The notes: generated by a model not told the origin, from the letters alone. Numbered from the stretch's first letter, positions 28,346 through 35,950 are shown. The stretch is 64,000 nt of DNA from Catenuloplanes indicus (GCF_030813715.1 NZ_JAUSUZ010000001.1:1-64000), one strand, 5' to 3'. Program-made: numbers and translations.

Positions 28346-29362
28346 GTGTCGCACCACCGGGACGGCCCGCTCCGGCCGCCCATCGAACCCATGCGCGCCG
28401 CCACCGCCCCGCACCTACCGGAGACCCGCGGCTGGCGGCACGAACCCAAGTGGGACGGCTACCGGGCCACCGCCTGGCGGCTCGACAACGGCCGGGCCGT
28501 CATTTACTCCCGGCACCTCCGCGACCTCACCGCCTACTTCCCCGACGTGGCCGCGCACCTCGAGGCGTGGCTGCCGCCCGGCACCGTTCTCGACGGCGAA
28601 CTGGTCTCCTGGAACCCGCAGACCGGGCGGACGGACTTCGCCGCGCTCGGCCGCCGCATCACCGCGGGGCGCGGACTCGGTGCGGAAGCCGCCGCCAACC
28701 CGGTGCACCTGGTCGCGTTCGACTGCCTCGCCGAGCGCGGCACCGTCCTGCTGCGCCGCCCGCTCGCCGAACGCCGCCAGCACCTCGAACAGCTGCTCGC
28801 CGGCGCCCCGGCCGCGCTGTCGCTGTGCGCGCAGACCGACGACCCAGACGAGGCCCGGGCGTGGATGGCCGACTACGCGCCCGCCGGCATCGAAGGCATC
28901 GTGAGTAAACCCGCTGCGAGCGTGTACACGCCCGGGCGGGCCGGATGGGTCAAGGTGAAGACCAGGGCCAGCGTCGAAGCGCTCATCGGCGGCGTCACCG
29001 GCAGGCTCGACCACCCGTCGTCGCTGCTGCTCGCCCGCTACGACGCCCGCGGAGGATTGCGGTACGTCGGTCGCACCCACCAGCTGCCCGCCGCCGTCCG
29101 TGCCGAACTCGACGGGCTGCTGCTGCCCGCGGACCGCCAGGTGTGGCCGGTGCCGCTCCCGGCGCGCTGGGCCGGCGACCTGACCGACCCGAAGCCGGTC
29201 CCGTACGTGCCGGTGGAGCCGCTGGTCGTGGTCGAGGTCGCGGCTGACGTCGCTTACGAACACGGCCGATGGCGGCACCGGCTACGGGCACTGCGGGTCA
29301 GGCCCGACCTCGACCCGGCTGTGCTGCCGCTGTGGACGCTCGACGCTGGAAGTGCTGCCTAA
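28346..29362 (+). CDS. ATP-dependent DNA ligase (LigC/LigD-type)
   Basis: The 338-residue protein has all nucleotidyltransferase motifs: I EPKWDGYRA with the AMP-accepting lysine at 35, III VLDGELVSW, IV GIEGIVSKP and V WVKVKTRASVE, followed by an OB-fold domain from about residue 215. The length fits stand-alone LigC-type enzymes and the ligase part of LigD. It would seal nicks during replication or integration of the element. GTG 28346 is the likely start; ATG 28391, nearer motif I, is an alternative. A 147-bp gap upstream should hold its promoter. Confidence 0.9.
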   Translation: MSHHRDGPLRPPIEPMRAATAPHLPETRGWRHEPKWDGYRATAWRLDNGRAVIYSRHLRDLTAYFPDVAAHLEAWLPPGTVLDGELVSWNPQTGRTDFAALGRRITAGRGLGAEAAANPVHLVAFDCLAERGTVLLRRPLAERRQHLEQLLAGAPAALSLCAQTDDPDEARAWMADYAPAGIEGIVSKPAASVYTPGRAGWVKVKTRASVEALIGGVTGRLDHPSSLLLARYDARGGLRYVGRTHQLPAAVRAELDGLLLPADRQVWPVPLPARWAGDLTDPKPVPYVPVEPLVVVEVAADVAYEHGRWRHRLRALRVRPDLDPAVLPLWTLDAGSAA

Positions 29363-29410
29363 CCCGGCGGAGGGCCTGATGGACGTCGATCGCGCATCGT
29401 ATCCTTCGGC

Positions 29411-29968
29411 GTGGCCTCATGGACCCAGTACGTCATCCCCGCTCTCATCGCCGCCGTGGTTGCACTCACTGTTGGGATCTCCACAATCCTCACAACTCGT
29501 GCCGGTTGGCGGCGGGAAGCCGAACGCGAGCACCGTCGTTGGGCACGCGAGCAGCGCGTTACCGCATATCTGGAGTTTCTTGATCGATGCTGGGAATGCT
29601 GCGTCAATGCCCGGGATCAGTACTGGGAAGCCCCTGATCTGACCAGGGAGCCGCAGTGGTACGAGGAGGTGAATCGGGCACTTCTGCGTGTGGAGGCCTT
29701 CGGGTCGCCGGAGGTTGCCGAGCAGGCGCGTAGCACTGTAAAGGCTGTCGCCAAGGCCATCGACGAAGAATCTCGTGGTCAGTGGGCCGGTTCGTTCATC
29801 CCCGGCGGCGAGGGGGAGGTGCTGCTGCCTTTCATCGACGCAATGCGGCGTGACCTGGGCATTGGTGCTAATGGTATAGGCGGGCTGATGGCAGGCGTGG
29901 CGCTACCTCGACGTGGGCCTGATGAGAGCGACCCAGAATCCCAAACATCTGCCAGTCTGGATGCATGA
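29411..29968 (+). CDS. Single-pass membrane protein with cytoplasmic helical domain, 185 aa
   Basis: The N-terminal segment (YVIPALIAAVVALTVGISTI) spans the membrane; a basic charged helix (RREAEREHRRWAREQRVTAY) and a helical cytoplasmic region follow. This topology is common in actinobacterial proteins of unknown function and mirrors the minus gene at 18121. Codon bias is weaker than in the neighbours. Confidence 0.6.
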   Translation: MASWTQYVIPALIAAVVALTVGISTILTTRAGWRREAEREHRRWAREQRVTAYLEFLDRCWECCVNARDQYWEAPDLTREPQWYEEVNRALLRVEAFGSPEVAEQARSTVKAVAKAIDEESRGQWAGSFIPGGEGEVLLPFIDAMRRDLGIGANGIGGLMAGVALPRRGPDESDPESQTSASLDA

Positions 29969-30237
29969 CCCCTGGTGAACGAAGCCTGGACGACATCGAG
30001 GCGAACCTGAACAAGGCGGCGGAAGCCCTGACGGCCGAGCCCGAAGGGCGCTTTCCGGAGTGGGCGTATCAGCTCGCGCACGTCCAGATCAGTATCGCCC
30101 GCGAGCAACTGAAGGAGCGGCGGGCGCTGGCCACTGTGCGGGCGGAGCTTGAAGTGGAGCTGAACGCCGCGAAGCTGGTCGTCCGGCGGCTGGGCGAGCG
30201 CCTGACCGAAATCGAAGGCTGGCGAAGGCGGCTGTAA
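29965..30237 (+). CDS. Hypothetical coiled-coil protein, 90 aa
   Basis: ATGA overlap with the membrane protein gene. Helical throughout (DDIEANLNKAAEALTAEPEG, AHVQISIAREQLKERRALAT, VVRRLGERLTEIEGW). It may pair with the membrane protein helix. Function unknown. Confidence 0.6.
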   Translation: MTPGERSLDDIEANLNKAAEALTAEPEGRFPEWAYQLAHVQISIAREQLKERRALATVRAELEVELNAAKLVVRRLGERLTEIEGWRRRL

Positions 30238-30258
30238 GCGCGGCTCCACAGACTGAAA

Positions 30259-30322
30259 TCGGTAGAAGTTATTGCTCTCAAGCCTGGCGGTCGCCTAACT
30301 TGGTAGATCAAGCATCTATCAA
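30259..30322. promoter_or_regulatory. Operator-like repeats upstream of the 113-residue HTH gene
   Basis: TCGGTAGAAGTTATTG at 30259-30274 is repeated exactly at 30691-30706. TTGGTAGAT-caagc-ATCTATCAA at 30300-30322 is a near-perfect inverted repeat that contains the same GGTAGA core. The AT-rich character fits a promoter-operator for the HTH gene at 30340. Confidence 0.55.
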
Positions 30323-30339
30323 CCAGGGAGATCGCCAGG

Positions 30340-30681
30340 GTGAGCACCGGAGTCCTCTATCGTCGGCGCGGTAACTTCCATCAAGTTCCGGAGGCTCCCG
30401 TGCCCGACCGCCCGTTCCTCAACCGCGACGACGTTGCGGCGATCGGCGGCGTCGAGCCGAAGACCATCTCCCAGCACCTCTACGAGTCGCAGGTTGAGAT
30501 CGGCGCGGACAAGCGCGACGGCAAGTTCGCCGACGACCCCTTCCCGATCCCGGACGGCCGTGCCGGGCGCGCGCCGTGGTGGTACCTGGAGCGACGCGAC
30601 GAGATCGCCTCCTGGTTTGAGCGGCACCCGCGCCGGCGCAAGGGCGACGGCATCGGGGGGCGCCCCCGTAAGGCTGATTGA
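30340..30681 (+). CDS. HTH protein upstream of the antirepressor, 113 aa
   Basis: GTG 30340 follows GGGAGATCGCC. The core, RPFLNRDDVAAIGGVEPKTI followed by SQHLYESQVE and a wing containing FPIPDGRAGRAPWWY, has the layout of an excisionase/AlpA-like winged helix; the tail (RHPRRRKGDGIGGRPRK) is basic. It sits between two copies of the same 16-bp repeat and in front of an antirepressor gene, so it is probably a regulator acting on these sites. Confidence 0.6.
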   Translation: MSTGVLYRRRGNFHQVPEAPVPDRPFLNRDDVAAIGGVEPKTISQHLYESQVEIGADKRDGKFADDPFPIPDGRAGRAPWWYLERRDEIASWFERHPRRRKGDGIGGRPRKAD

Positions 30682-30690
30682 CCCCAAAAC

Positions 30691-30743
30691 TCGGTAGAAG
30701 TTATTGACCGCAATGGCTCGTGCTCCTAAATTGGTAGTAGTTG
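30691..30743. promoter_or_regulatory. Second copy of the 16-bp repeat, in front of the antirepressor
   Basis: TCGGTAGAAGTTATTG (30691-30706) is identical to 30259-30274, and TTGGTAGTAGTTG (30731-30743) is a third, diverged copy 40 bp on. They lie in the leader of the antirepressor gene if it starts at ATG 30767. Confidence 0.55.
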
Positions 30744-30766
30744 AAGACACCGATTTCGGAGACCTG

Positions 30767-31624
30767 ATGCAGAGCACCACCGCGAACCTCCCCGAGCCGG
30801 CCGCCGCCGATCCGCTGACCTTCACCAACCCGGACACCGGCGAGCAGATCCAGACCATCACCGCCGACGGCACCGTCTGGATCGTCGCAGCGCCCGTTGC
30901 CCGAGCCCTCGGTTACCGCGACGCCAACGACCTCGTTCGCAACCTCGACGCCGACGAGAGGGGTACGCAGACTGTGCGTACCCCCGGTGGTTCGCAGGTC
31001 ATGACCGTGATCAGTGAGCCGGGCCTCTACCGGGCGCTCGCCACCCGCCGCTCTGGCGCGATCCGGAACCCGCAGATGAAGGACCGCGTCGAGCGCTTCC
31101 AGCGCTGGGTGTTCCACGAGGTGATCCCCGCCGCCGCCCGCGGAGGGCGGCCGCTCCCGCGCAACTTCGCCGAAGCTCTCCAGCTCGCCGCCGACCAGGC
31201 GCGCGCCATCGAGGAGCACAAGGCGCAGATCGCCGAGCTGGAGCCACGCGCCGCGCAGGCCGACCACTACCGGGCCGCCGACACCCTCGTCACGATCAGC
31301 TCGTTCGCCAACGACCTGCAGCTCTGGGCCAAGGAAACGCACAACGTGCGGATCCTCCACGAACACGTCTTCAACTTCATGGCCGAACTCGGCCTGCTCA
31401 TTCGCGGCAACACGCTCCGGAACAACCAGCCCACCGCGAACGCGATCGACCGCGGCCTGCTGCGCCCCAAGCACACGGTGATCGAGCGGACCGCCGGCCC
31501 CGAGGAGAAGATCTCCGCCCGGCTCACGCAGAAGGGCGTCTCGTACGTGTGGGACAAGGCCACCGCCCGGATCGCCGCGAACGGCAACCTTGCCCCCAGT
31601 ACCGCGCTCGCCACTACCAACTGA
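30767..31624 (+). CDS. Phage antirepressor (Bro-N plus KilAC domains)
   Basis: ATG 30767 lies behind GGAG; a TTG at 30704 in frame is less likely because it sits in the operator repeat. Residues about 20-110 form a Bro-N domain (VWIVAAPVARALGYRDANDL, MTVISEPGLYRALATRRSG, RFQRWVFHEVIPAARGG after RVE). Residues about 165-275 match the phage antirepressor KilAC domain (WAKETHNVRILHEHVFNFM, ISARLTQKGVSYVWDKA). Such proteins release lysogeny repressors or alter early transcription. This is one of the strongest phage marks in the element. Confidence 0.9.
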   Translation: MQSTTANLPEPAAADPLTFTNPDTGEQIQTITADGTVWIVAAPVARALGYRDANDLVRNLDADERGTQTVRTPGGSQVMTVISEPGLYRALATRRSGAIRNPQMKDRVERFQRWVFHEVIPAAARGGRPLPRNFAEALQLAADQARAIEEHKAQIAELEPRAAQADHYRAADTLVTISSFANDLQLWAKETHNVRILHEHVFNFMAELGLLIRGNTLRNNQPTANAIDRGLLRPKHTVIERTAGPEEKISARLTQKGVSYVWDKATARIAANGNLAPSTALATTN

Positions 31625-31638
31625 CCAGGAGGAACACC

Positions 31639-31827
31639 ATGCCCGAAATCTTCCCCGAGGCGCACGTCATGGCCGAGATTGACCGACTCAACGAGCGCAT
31701 CCAGCAGATGCAGGCCGTCGTGGACGCCGCGACGAAGTGGCGCCAGTGGTACAGCGGCGGCGCCGAGTTCTCCTGGGACGCCGACCGCGACCTCGCCGCG
31801 GCCGTGGACGCGTTCCAGTCCGCATGA
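31639..31827 (+). CDS. Hypothetical coiled-coil protein, 62 aa
   Basis: ATG 31639 follows CAGGAGGAAC. Helix MAEIDRLNERIQQMQAVVDA and a Trp-rich middle (TKWRQWYSGGAEFSWDAD). Function unknown. Confidence 0.6.
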   Translation: MPEIFPEAHVMAEIDRLNERIQQMQAVVDAATKWRQWYSGGAEFSWDADRDLAAAVDAFQSA

Positions 31828-32015
31828 CGCCGGAACTCCTCGCCGAGGCCATCAACTCGCTGGAGCGGGTGGGCTGCCAATTCTGGGCCTGCGAGGGGCC
31901 GACGCTCGACCCGATCGACATGGTCACCTGCTACCGGTGCACGACCCTCGGCAAGCTCTACGCCGTCCGCGACGGCAACCTCAACCCGACCACCGCCCTG
32001 GAGGCAGCAGGATGA
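31824..32015 (+). CDS. Hypothetical protein, 63 aa, four cysteines
   Basis: The product starts TPELLAEAINSLERVGCQFW and has CEGPTLDPIDMVTCYRC, giving four cysteines that could coordinate zinc. ATGA overlap. Function unknown. Confidence 0.55.
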   Translation: MTPELLAEAINSLERVGCQFWACEGPTLDPIDMVTCYRCTTLGKLYAVRDGNLNPTTALEAAG

Positions 32016-32248
32016 CCATCATCGCGACCGTCCCGTACGCCCCGGTCCTGCCCGTCGACGCGACCGTCACGATCAACGGCGTCGAGTACCCCATCCCCGC
32101 CGACCAGATCGACGGCATGTTCGTCGACGGCCCCGTGTACCGGATCACCGCCGCCGTCGCCGCGGCCGGCTACCGGCGGACCAGCATCATCCGGTACGTC
32201 GGCGACCTGGCCGAGTTCGACGTCGAGCCGATCGAGGGCGACGCCTGA
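32012..32248 (+). CDS. Hypothetical protein, 78 aa
   Basis: Strands (DATVTINGVEYPIPADQIDG) then VYRITAAVAAAGYRRTSIIR and an acidic tail. Ends by sharing a base with the next start. Function unknown. Confidence 0.55.
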   Translation: MTIIATVPYAPVLPVDATVTINGVEYPIPADQIDGMFVDGPVYRITAAVAAAGYRRTSIIRYVGDLAEFDVEPIEGDA

Positions 32249-32484
32249 TGGACGTCCGCTCCCGCATCCAGCCCGTCGTCGCCACGCACCTGGCAGGCGA
32301 CACCGTGGACGCCGACACGCTCGCCCAGCAGATCGGCGACGCGCTCGAAGCCGGCGGCATCTACACCGGCGACGAGATCGCCGACTACCTCACCGACATC
32401 CCCGACTGGGACCAGCTCGGGGCCGACCGGCTCGCGGAACAGCTGGCCGAGGCGATCGAGGCCGACCGGGACGAGGAGGGCTGA
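32248..32484 (+). CDS. Hypothetical very acidic protein, 78 aa
   Basis: Nearly a quarter of the residues are Asp or Glu (TVDADTLAQQIGDALEAGG, DEIADYLTDIPDWDQLGADR). Helical. Possible DNA mimic by composition only. TGATG couplings on both sides. Confidence 0.55.
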   Translation: MDVRSRIQPVVATHLAGDTVDADTLAQQIGDALEAGGIYTGDEIADYLTDIPDWDQLGADRLAEQLAEAIEADRDEEG

Positions 32485-32696
32485 TGTTCGACCTGCACCT
32501 CGCGAATATCGCCGCCGGCCACCGCCGCCTGCAGGCATCCGCCGACACAGCGCACGAGGCCGCCCACTGGGACGCCGAAGCCGCCCGGTTCGAGCAGCTG
32601 GCCGAGATCGCCCAGACCGACCCGGCCGCCGCCCGCGCCGCGTACCGGCCGACGAACGCCTACGACCCGACCAGCGCCCAGGAGGCGACCGCATGA
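32484..32696 (+). CDS. Hypothetical helical protein, 70 aa
   Basis: Long helices (LHLANIAAGHRRLQASADTA, EAARFEQLAEIAQTDPAAAR). The ending YRPTNAYDPTSAQEAT is likely disordered. Function unknown. Confidence 0.55.
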   Translation: MFDLHLANIAAGHRRLQASADTAHEAAHWDAEAARFEQLAEIAQTDPAAARAAYRPTNAYDPTSAQEATA

Positions 32697-33370
32697 ACGT
32701 CTCCCCGGACCGCATCGGGCACGACCACCACGTCAACGCGGCCTGCGCGCTCAACACCGTGCCGCTCCTCGCCGCCCGCGTCACCGCGCTGCTGTGGTGG
32801 GGGCGGCGCATCACCGTCGTTCGCCGCTGGCTCGACCGAGACAGCACCCCGGACCTGAAGGTCGGCCTGACCGTCGACCACCAGCAGGGCGACCGGGCCG
32901 TCCGGGCGAACACCGGCGATGACTTTGCCGGTTTCGGCGTCCACCTCGCCCCCGGCATCGAAGGCTTCGGGTTCAACGCGTACGGCTCCGACGGCAGCCG
33001 CACCGAGGCGGAGGTGTGGAAGCGCTGGCACGCCGGCGACCGCCGGGAGATCACCCTCGTCGAGCTGTCGGGTGGCGGGGACAACGGGCCGGGCCTGAAC
33101 GACTCTCTGACGATCACCCGCTACAACCAGCACCGGGTCGGCGAGCAGATCCAGATCGGCTTCGACCACCACGCCTACTCGGCCGTGTGGCAGGAGCGGT
33201 CCGATCGCGGCTGGCAGCTCGGCGGCGAGTCCCTGGACATCTCCTACTGCGATGCGTGGGCACAGCACGGCCCGTACCGAGTCCGGTGCGGCTTCCCGCT
33301 CGCCGGGGATGCGTGCGCGGGCGGCGACGACCACATTGATCGCACCGCGCCCGTGGTGGTGAGCGTCTGA
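32693..33370 (+). CDS. Hypothetical protein, 225 aa
   Basis: One of the larger unknown proteins. The N-terminal helix (AACALNTVPLLAARVTALLW) is followed by a beta-rich body (DLKVGLTVDHQQGDRAVRAN, GFGVHLAPGIEGFGFNAYG, TLVELSGGGDNGPGLNDSLT) and a Cys-containing end (SYCDAWAQHGPYRVRCGF). Without a recognised motif no role can be given. It overlaps the DUF6283 gene by one base. Confidence 0.6.
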   Translation: MNVSPDRIGHDHHVNAACALNTVPLLAARVTALLWWGRRITVVRRWLDRDSTPDLKVGLTVDHQQGDRAVRANTGDDFAGFGVHLAPGIEGFGFNAYGSDGSRTEAEVWKRWHAGDRREITLVELSGGGDNGPGLNDSLTITRYNQHRVGEQIQIGFDHHAYSAVWQERSDRGWQLGGESLDISYCDAWAQHGPYRVRCGFPLAGDACAGGDDHIDRTAPVVVSV

Positions 33371-33783
33371 TGGCCGCCGAGATCGCCCGCCGCCGCGCCG
33401 ATTTGAACCACGACGTCGTCACTCTCACCGGCAGCCAGAGGCTCCACCGGCGGTCGCCGTGCGGCGGCTGCCCGTGGCGCACCGACCAGAACGGCAGCTT
33501 TCCCGCCGAGGCGTTCCGGCTGTCCGCGCCGACCGCCTACGACATGGCCGACAGGGCGTTCGGCTGCCACGAAGCGTCGCACGACCACCCGCTCACCTGC
33601 GCCGGGTTCCTGCTCCGCGGCGCCGACCACAACTTCGCCATCCGTCTGGCCGCCGCCCGAGGTGACATCGACCTCGGCGCGGTCCACGACGGCGGACACA
33701 ACCTGCACGACTCGTACCGGGCGATGTCCGTCGCGAACGGCGTCGACCCGGACGACCCCGCCCTGCGGCCCTGCCGACCCTGA
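33370..33783 (+). CDS. DUF6283-like zinc-binding protein, 137 aa
   Basis: The family mark is the N-terminal CGGCPWRTDQNGSFPAEAFR with C-x-x-C-P-W, then FGCHEASHDHPLTCAGFLL, which together supply four cysteines and histidines for a metal site. Homologues are common in actinobacteria and their phages, without known function. Confidence 0.7.
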   Translation: MAAEIARRRADLNHDVVTLTGSQRLHRRSPCGGCPWRTDQNGSFPAEAFRLSAPTAYDMADRAFGCHEASHDHPLTCAGFLLRGADHNFAIRLAAARGDIDLGAVHDGGHNLHDSYRAMSVANGVDPDDPALRPCRP

Positions 33784-33796
33784 CCAGGAGGAACCC

Positions 33797-34063
33797 ATGA
33801 CCGACACCGCCAACGTCCGCCCGAACCAGCTGTGGGCCGACAACGACCCACGTTCCGCCGGCCGCACCCTGCGCGTCGTCTCCGTGGACGGCGACTACGC
33901 CGAGTGCGTCGTCGAGACGAACGCGACCGACATCCAGCACGAGATCGACAACCCGACCCGCACCTACTCGCGGCCCACCGACCGGCGCGGCAAAACGGTC
34001 CGGATCAAGACGTCCCGCATGCAGCCGACCAGCACCGGCTACCGGCTGGAGCGCGACGCGTGA
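33797..34063 (+). CDS. Hypothetical protein, 88 aa, DUF6354-like
   Basis: ATG 33797 follows CAGGAGGAACCC. The first half, RPNQLWADNDPRSAGRTLRV then YAECVVET, fits a small KOW/SH3-like barrel found in phage proteins annotated DUF6354; the second half is basic (RRGKTVRIKTSRMQPTSTGY). Function unknown. Confidence 0.55.
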   Translation: MTDTANVRPNQLWADNDPRSAGRTLRVVSVDGDYAECVVETNATDIQHEIDNPTRTYSRPTDRRGKTVRIKTSRMQPTSTGYRLERDA

Positions 34064-34488
34064 CTCGCTCACCGCTGTTTGCGGCGGCCGTCGTGTCCGC
34101 CGCCCTGCTGGCCGGCTGCGGCACCGCCGGCCCCGAGCCGTACCGGCCGGAGCCCGCCCAGCCGCCGGCGCAGCTGCCGATCTCCGGGGCGGGCGGCGGC
34201 GAGTCCGACGACGACTCGGACTGCGACGCCGAGGACCGGGCACGCAACGAGCTGCCCGACTGCGGGTGGACGGACGGCGGCCGGTTCGTGCAGTGGTCGT
34301 GGGTGCGCGCCGGGAAGACGACGCCACCCGCGGGCTGGCGGGCCGACAGCGAACGGAAGGTGACCGTGCAGACGCCGCAGCCGGTCGCGCCCAGGGCGAC
34401 GGCGCCGCGGTCCAGCGGGGACGAGAAGCGCGAGCCCGCGCCGACCAAGACGAAACCGACCACACCGAGCAAGAGGAGCAAGCGATGA
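34060..34488 (+). CDS. Lipoprotein, 142 aa
   Basis: GTG 34060 overlaps the previous stop. The signal peptide (FAAAVVSAALLAGCG) ends in the lipobox LLAGC. A short Cys-containing domain (DDDSDCDAEDRARNELPDCG) is followed by a Lys/Pro/Thr-rich tail (PAPTKTKPTTPSKRSKR) that could sit in the cell wall. This is the second lipoprotein of the element and may serve superinfection exclusion. Confidence 0.7.
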   Translation: MTRSPLFAAAVVSAALLAGCGTAGPEPYRPEPAQPPAQLPISGAGGGESDDDSDCDAEDRARNELPDCGWTDGGRFVQWSWVRAGKTTPPAGWRADSERKVTVQTPQPVAPRATAPRSSGDEKREPAPTKTKPTTPSKRSKR

Positions 34489-34772
34489 CCGAGTTCGTTC
34501 CGCGCGGCGTGCCCGCGACCCTGGCGGCCGAGGCGGTGGCCGAGATGGTCTCGCCCGTCCGCTGCCTGATCTGCTCCGCCATCTACGACGTGGGCAAGGT
34601 GACCGTCACCGCCCGGTACACCGACTGCTCCGTCTGGGTGTCGCCGTGCTGCAACCAGCAGGTCGACGATCGGCAGCACCCGTGGACCGCCACGCCGCGC
34701 ATCGAGACCATCGACAAGGCCAGCTTCAGCCCTTACGCGCTGGACGTGTTCGGCCGGATGGAGTGGTCGTGA
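34485..34772 (+). CDS. Zinc-ribbon-like protein, 95 aa
   Basis: RCLICSAIYDVGKVTVTARY supplies C-x-x-C, and DCSVWVSPCCNQQVDD supplies the second cysteine set. The remainder is strand-rich. Start by ATGA overlap. Function unknown. Confidence 0.6.
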   Translation: MTEFVPRGVPATLAAEAVAEMVSPVRCLICSAIYDVGKVTVTARYTDCSVWVSPCCNQQVDDRQHPWTATPRIETIDKASFSPYALDVFGRMEWS

Positions 34773-35035
34773 CTGATGCCCTCGCCGACGCGGCCGTCAT
34801 CATCGAGCCGTACATCAGCTCCGACTTCAAACGCCAACCCCGAGCGCTCGGCGCAGCAGAAGACCTCCGCAACGCCGGGCTTCTCGCCGGGTGCGAGCCG
34901 ACCACCCGCAGCCCGCTGCCGGTTGAGGAGCAGGCCGCGAACATCCTCGGCTGCCGCCTCGACTGGCCGGCCGCTGTCGAGATCGCGGGCAAGCTCGGAG
35001 CGCGCGGCCTGCTCCGAGAGGCGGTCGCGGCGTGA
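34769..35035 (+). CDS. Hypothetical protein, 88 aa
   Basis: GTG start. The C-terminal half (LPVEEQAANILGCRLDWPAA then VEIAGKLGARGLLREAV) looks like a compact helical domain. Function unknown. Confidence 0.55.
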   Translation: MTDALADAAVIIEPYISSDFKRQPRALGAAEDLRNAGLLAGCEPTTRSPLPVEEQAANILGCRLDWPAAVEIAGKLGARGLLREAVAA

Positions 35036-35244
35036 GCGGGACCGTGCCGCTGGCCGCCCTGCCGGACGGCTACACCGCCGCCGAGACTAACTACGGCAAC
35101 CTCACCCATGCCGCCGAAACCGGCTCTGGCCAGACACTGTGCGGCCGGGCGGTGTTCTCGTTCCTCAGTGTGGAGCGGTGGCCGGTCGAGTGCCCGCGCT
35201 GCATCAAGCAGGTGTCGAACCAGCACGGCGGGGGAGAGGCGTGA
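35032..35244 (+). CDS. Small zinc-binding-like protein, 70 aa
   Basis: GTG start. THAAETGSGQTLCGRAVFSF and PVECPRCIKQ provide H, C and C-x-x-C ligands as in small treble-clef proteins common in actinobacterial accessory DNA. Function unknown. Confidence 0.6.
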   Translation: MSGTVPLAALPDGYTAAETNYGNLTHAAETGSGQTLCGRAVFSFLSVERWPVECPRCIKQVSNQHGGGEA

Positions 35245-35564
35245 CCGGCCGCCGGGTGAAGGTCCGCGGCGGCCTCTACGCGCCCCGCGTCCCTGCTGGC
35301 GCCGTCTACATCGGCCGACGCGGGCCCGCCCTCGCCGGCTCCCCGTACGCGAACCCGTACCCGGCCCGCGAACACGGCCGCGCCGAAGCGCTCCGGCTCT
35401 ACACCGCCTGGCTGCACCGGCAACCCGACCTCATCGCCCGCGCCCGTACCGAGCTCGCCGGCAAGGACCTCGCCTGCTGGTGCGATGAGCAGCTGCCGCT
35501 CGGCTGGACCGGCCCGTGGTGCCACGGGGACGTGCTCCTCAAGGTGCTCGCCTCGCCGGCCTGA
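35241..35564 (+). CDS. DUF4326 protein, 107 aa
   Basis: GTG 35241 overlaps the previous stop. The sequence has the DUF4326 marks: YIGRRGPALAGSPYANPYPA, a helix (AEALRLYTAWLHRQPDLIAR), LAGKDLACWCDEQLPLGWTG and WCHGDVLL. Conserved Cys and His suggest metal binding or catalysis. Widespread on phages; no function is established. It is the last gene of the long plus operon. Confidence 0.85.
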   Translation: MTGRRVKVRGGLYAPRVPAGAVYIGRRGPALAGSPYANPYPAREHGRAEALRLYTAWLHRQPDLIARARTELAGKDLACWCDEQLPLGWTGPWCHGDVLLKVLASPA

Positions 35565-35586
35565 ACCCCTGGCTTCGGCCTACGCC

Positions 35587-35766
35587 TCACCCGGTGGTTT
35601 GTGCCACCAGGTGGGGCGTTGTGCTGCCGAGCTGCGGTGGTTTGCCTTTCGGGTGTTGGCCGTTGCGGCAGTACGGCATCATGCCGGTGCCGAGCGCCCT
35701 GCGGGCCTTCGTGGGCCAGGTGCAGACGAAGCAGGCCTTCTCTCGTGAGTCTGTTTCACTAGGCAT
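35587..35766 (-). CDS. Zinc-ribbon-like protein, 59 aa, divergent to GntR
   Basis: ATG 35766 opens 59 codons on the minus strand with high G/C third positions. The product reads SRRE-type charged front, then ACFVCTWPTKARRALGTG and MMPYCRNGQHPKGKPPQLG, giving C-x-x-C and C-x-x-x-x-x-H ligands. There is no ribosome site, so it may be leaderless, starting near the palindrome at 35779. Convergent with the DUF4326 gene. Confidence 0.55.
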   Translation of the reverse strand: MPSETDSREKACFVCTWPTKARRALGTGMMPYCRNGQHPKGKPPQLGSTTPHLVAQTTG

Positions 35767-35778
35767 GCACGTACCGTT

Positions 35779-35803
35779 TCATGCAACTTGCAGATTTGCA
35801 TGA
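35779..35803. promoter_or_regulatory. Palindromic operator between zinc-ribbon gene and GntR gene
   Basis: TCATGCAA (35779-35786) and TTGCATGA (35796-35803) are perfect inverted halves 9 bp apart in an AT-rich stretch. A second inverted repeat, GGGATGC-ctgt-GCATCCC (35896-35913), lies nearer the GntR start. Both are suitable for a dimeric regulator; the GntR protein itself is the nearest candidate. Confidence 0.55.
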
Positions 35804-35950
35804 CCCCCGAACGGAGATCGGGGCACCTGTCTGCCCCGCACGACCAAACCGGACAGCCCTGACCAGTAGAAAGACGAGCGGCAGTCCTTGAAATTGGGAT
35901 GCCTGTGCATCCCACGAGCGCAAAAACGACACCCCCATAACCTCACCCGC

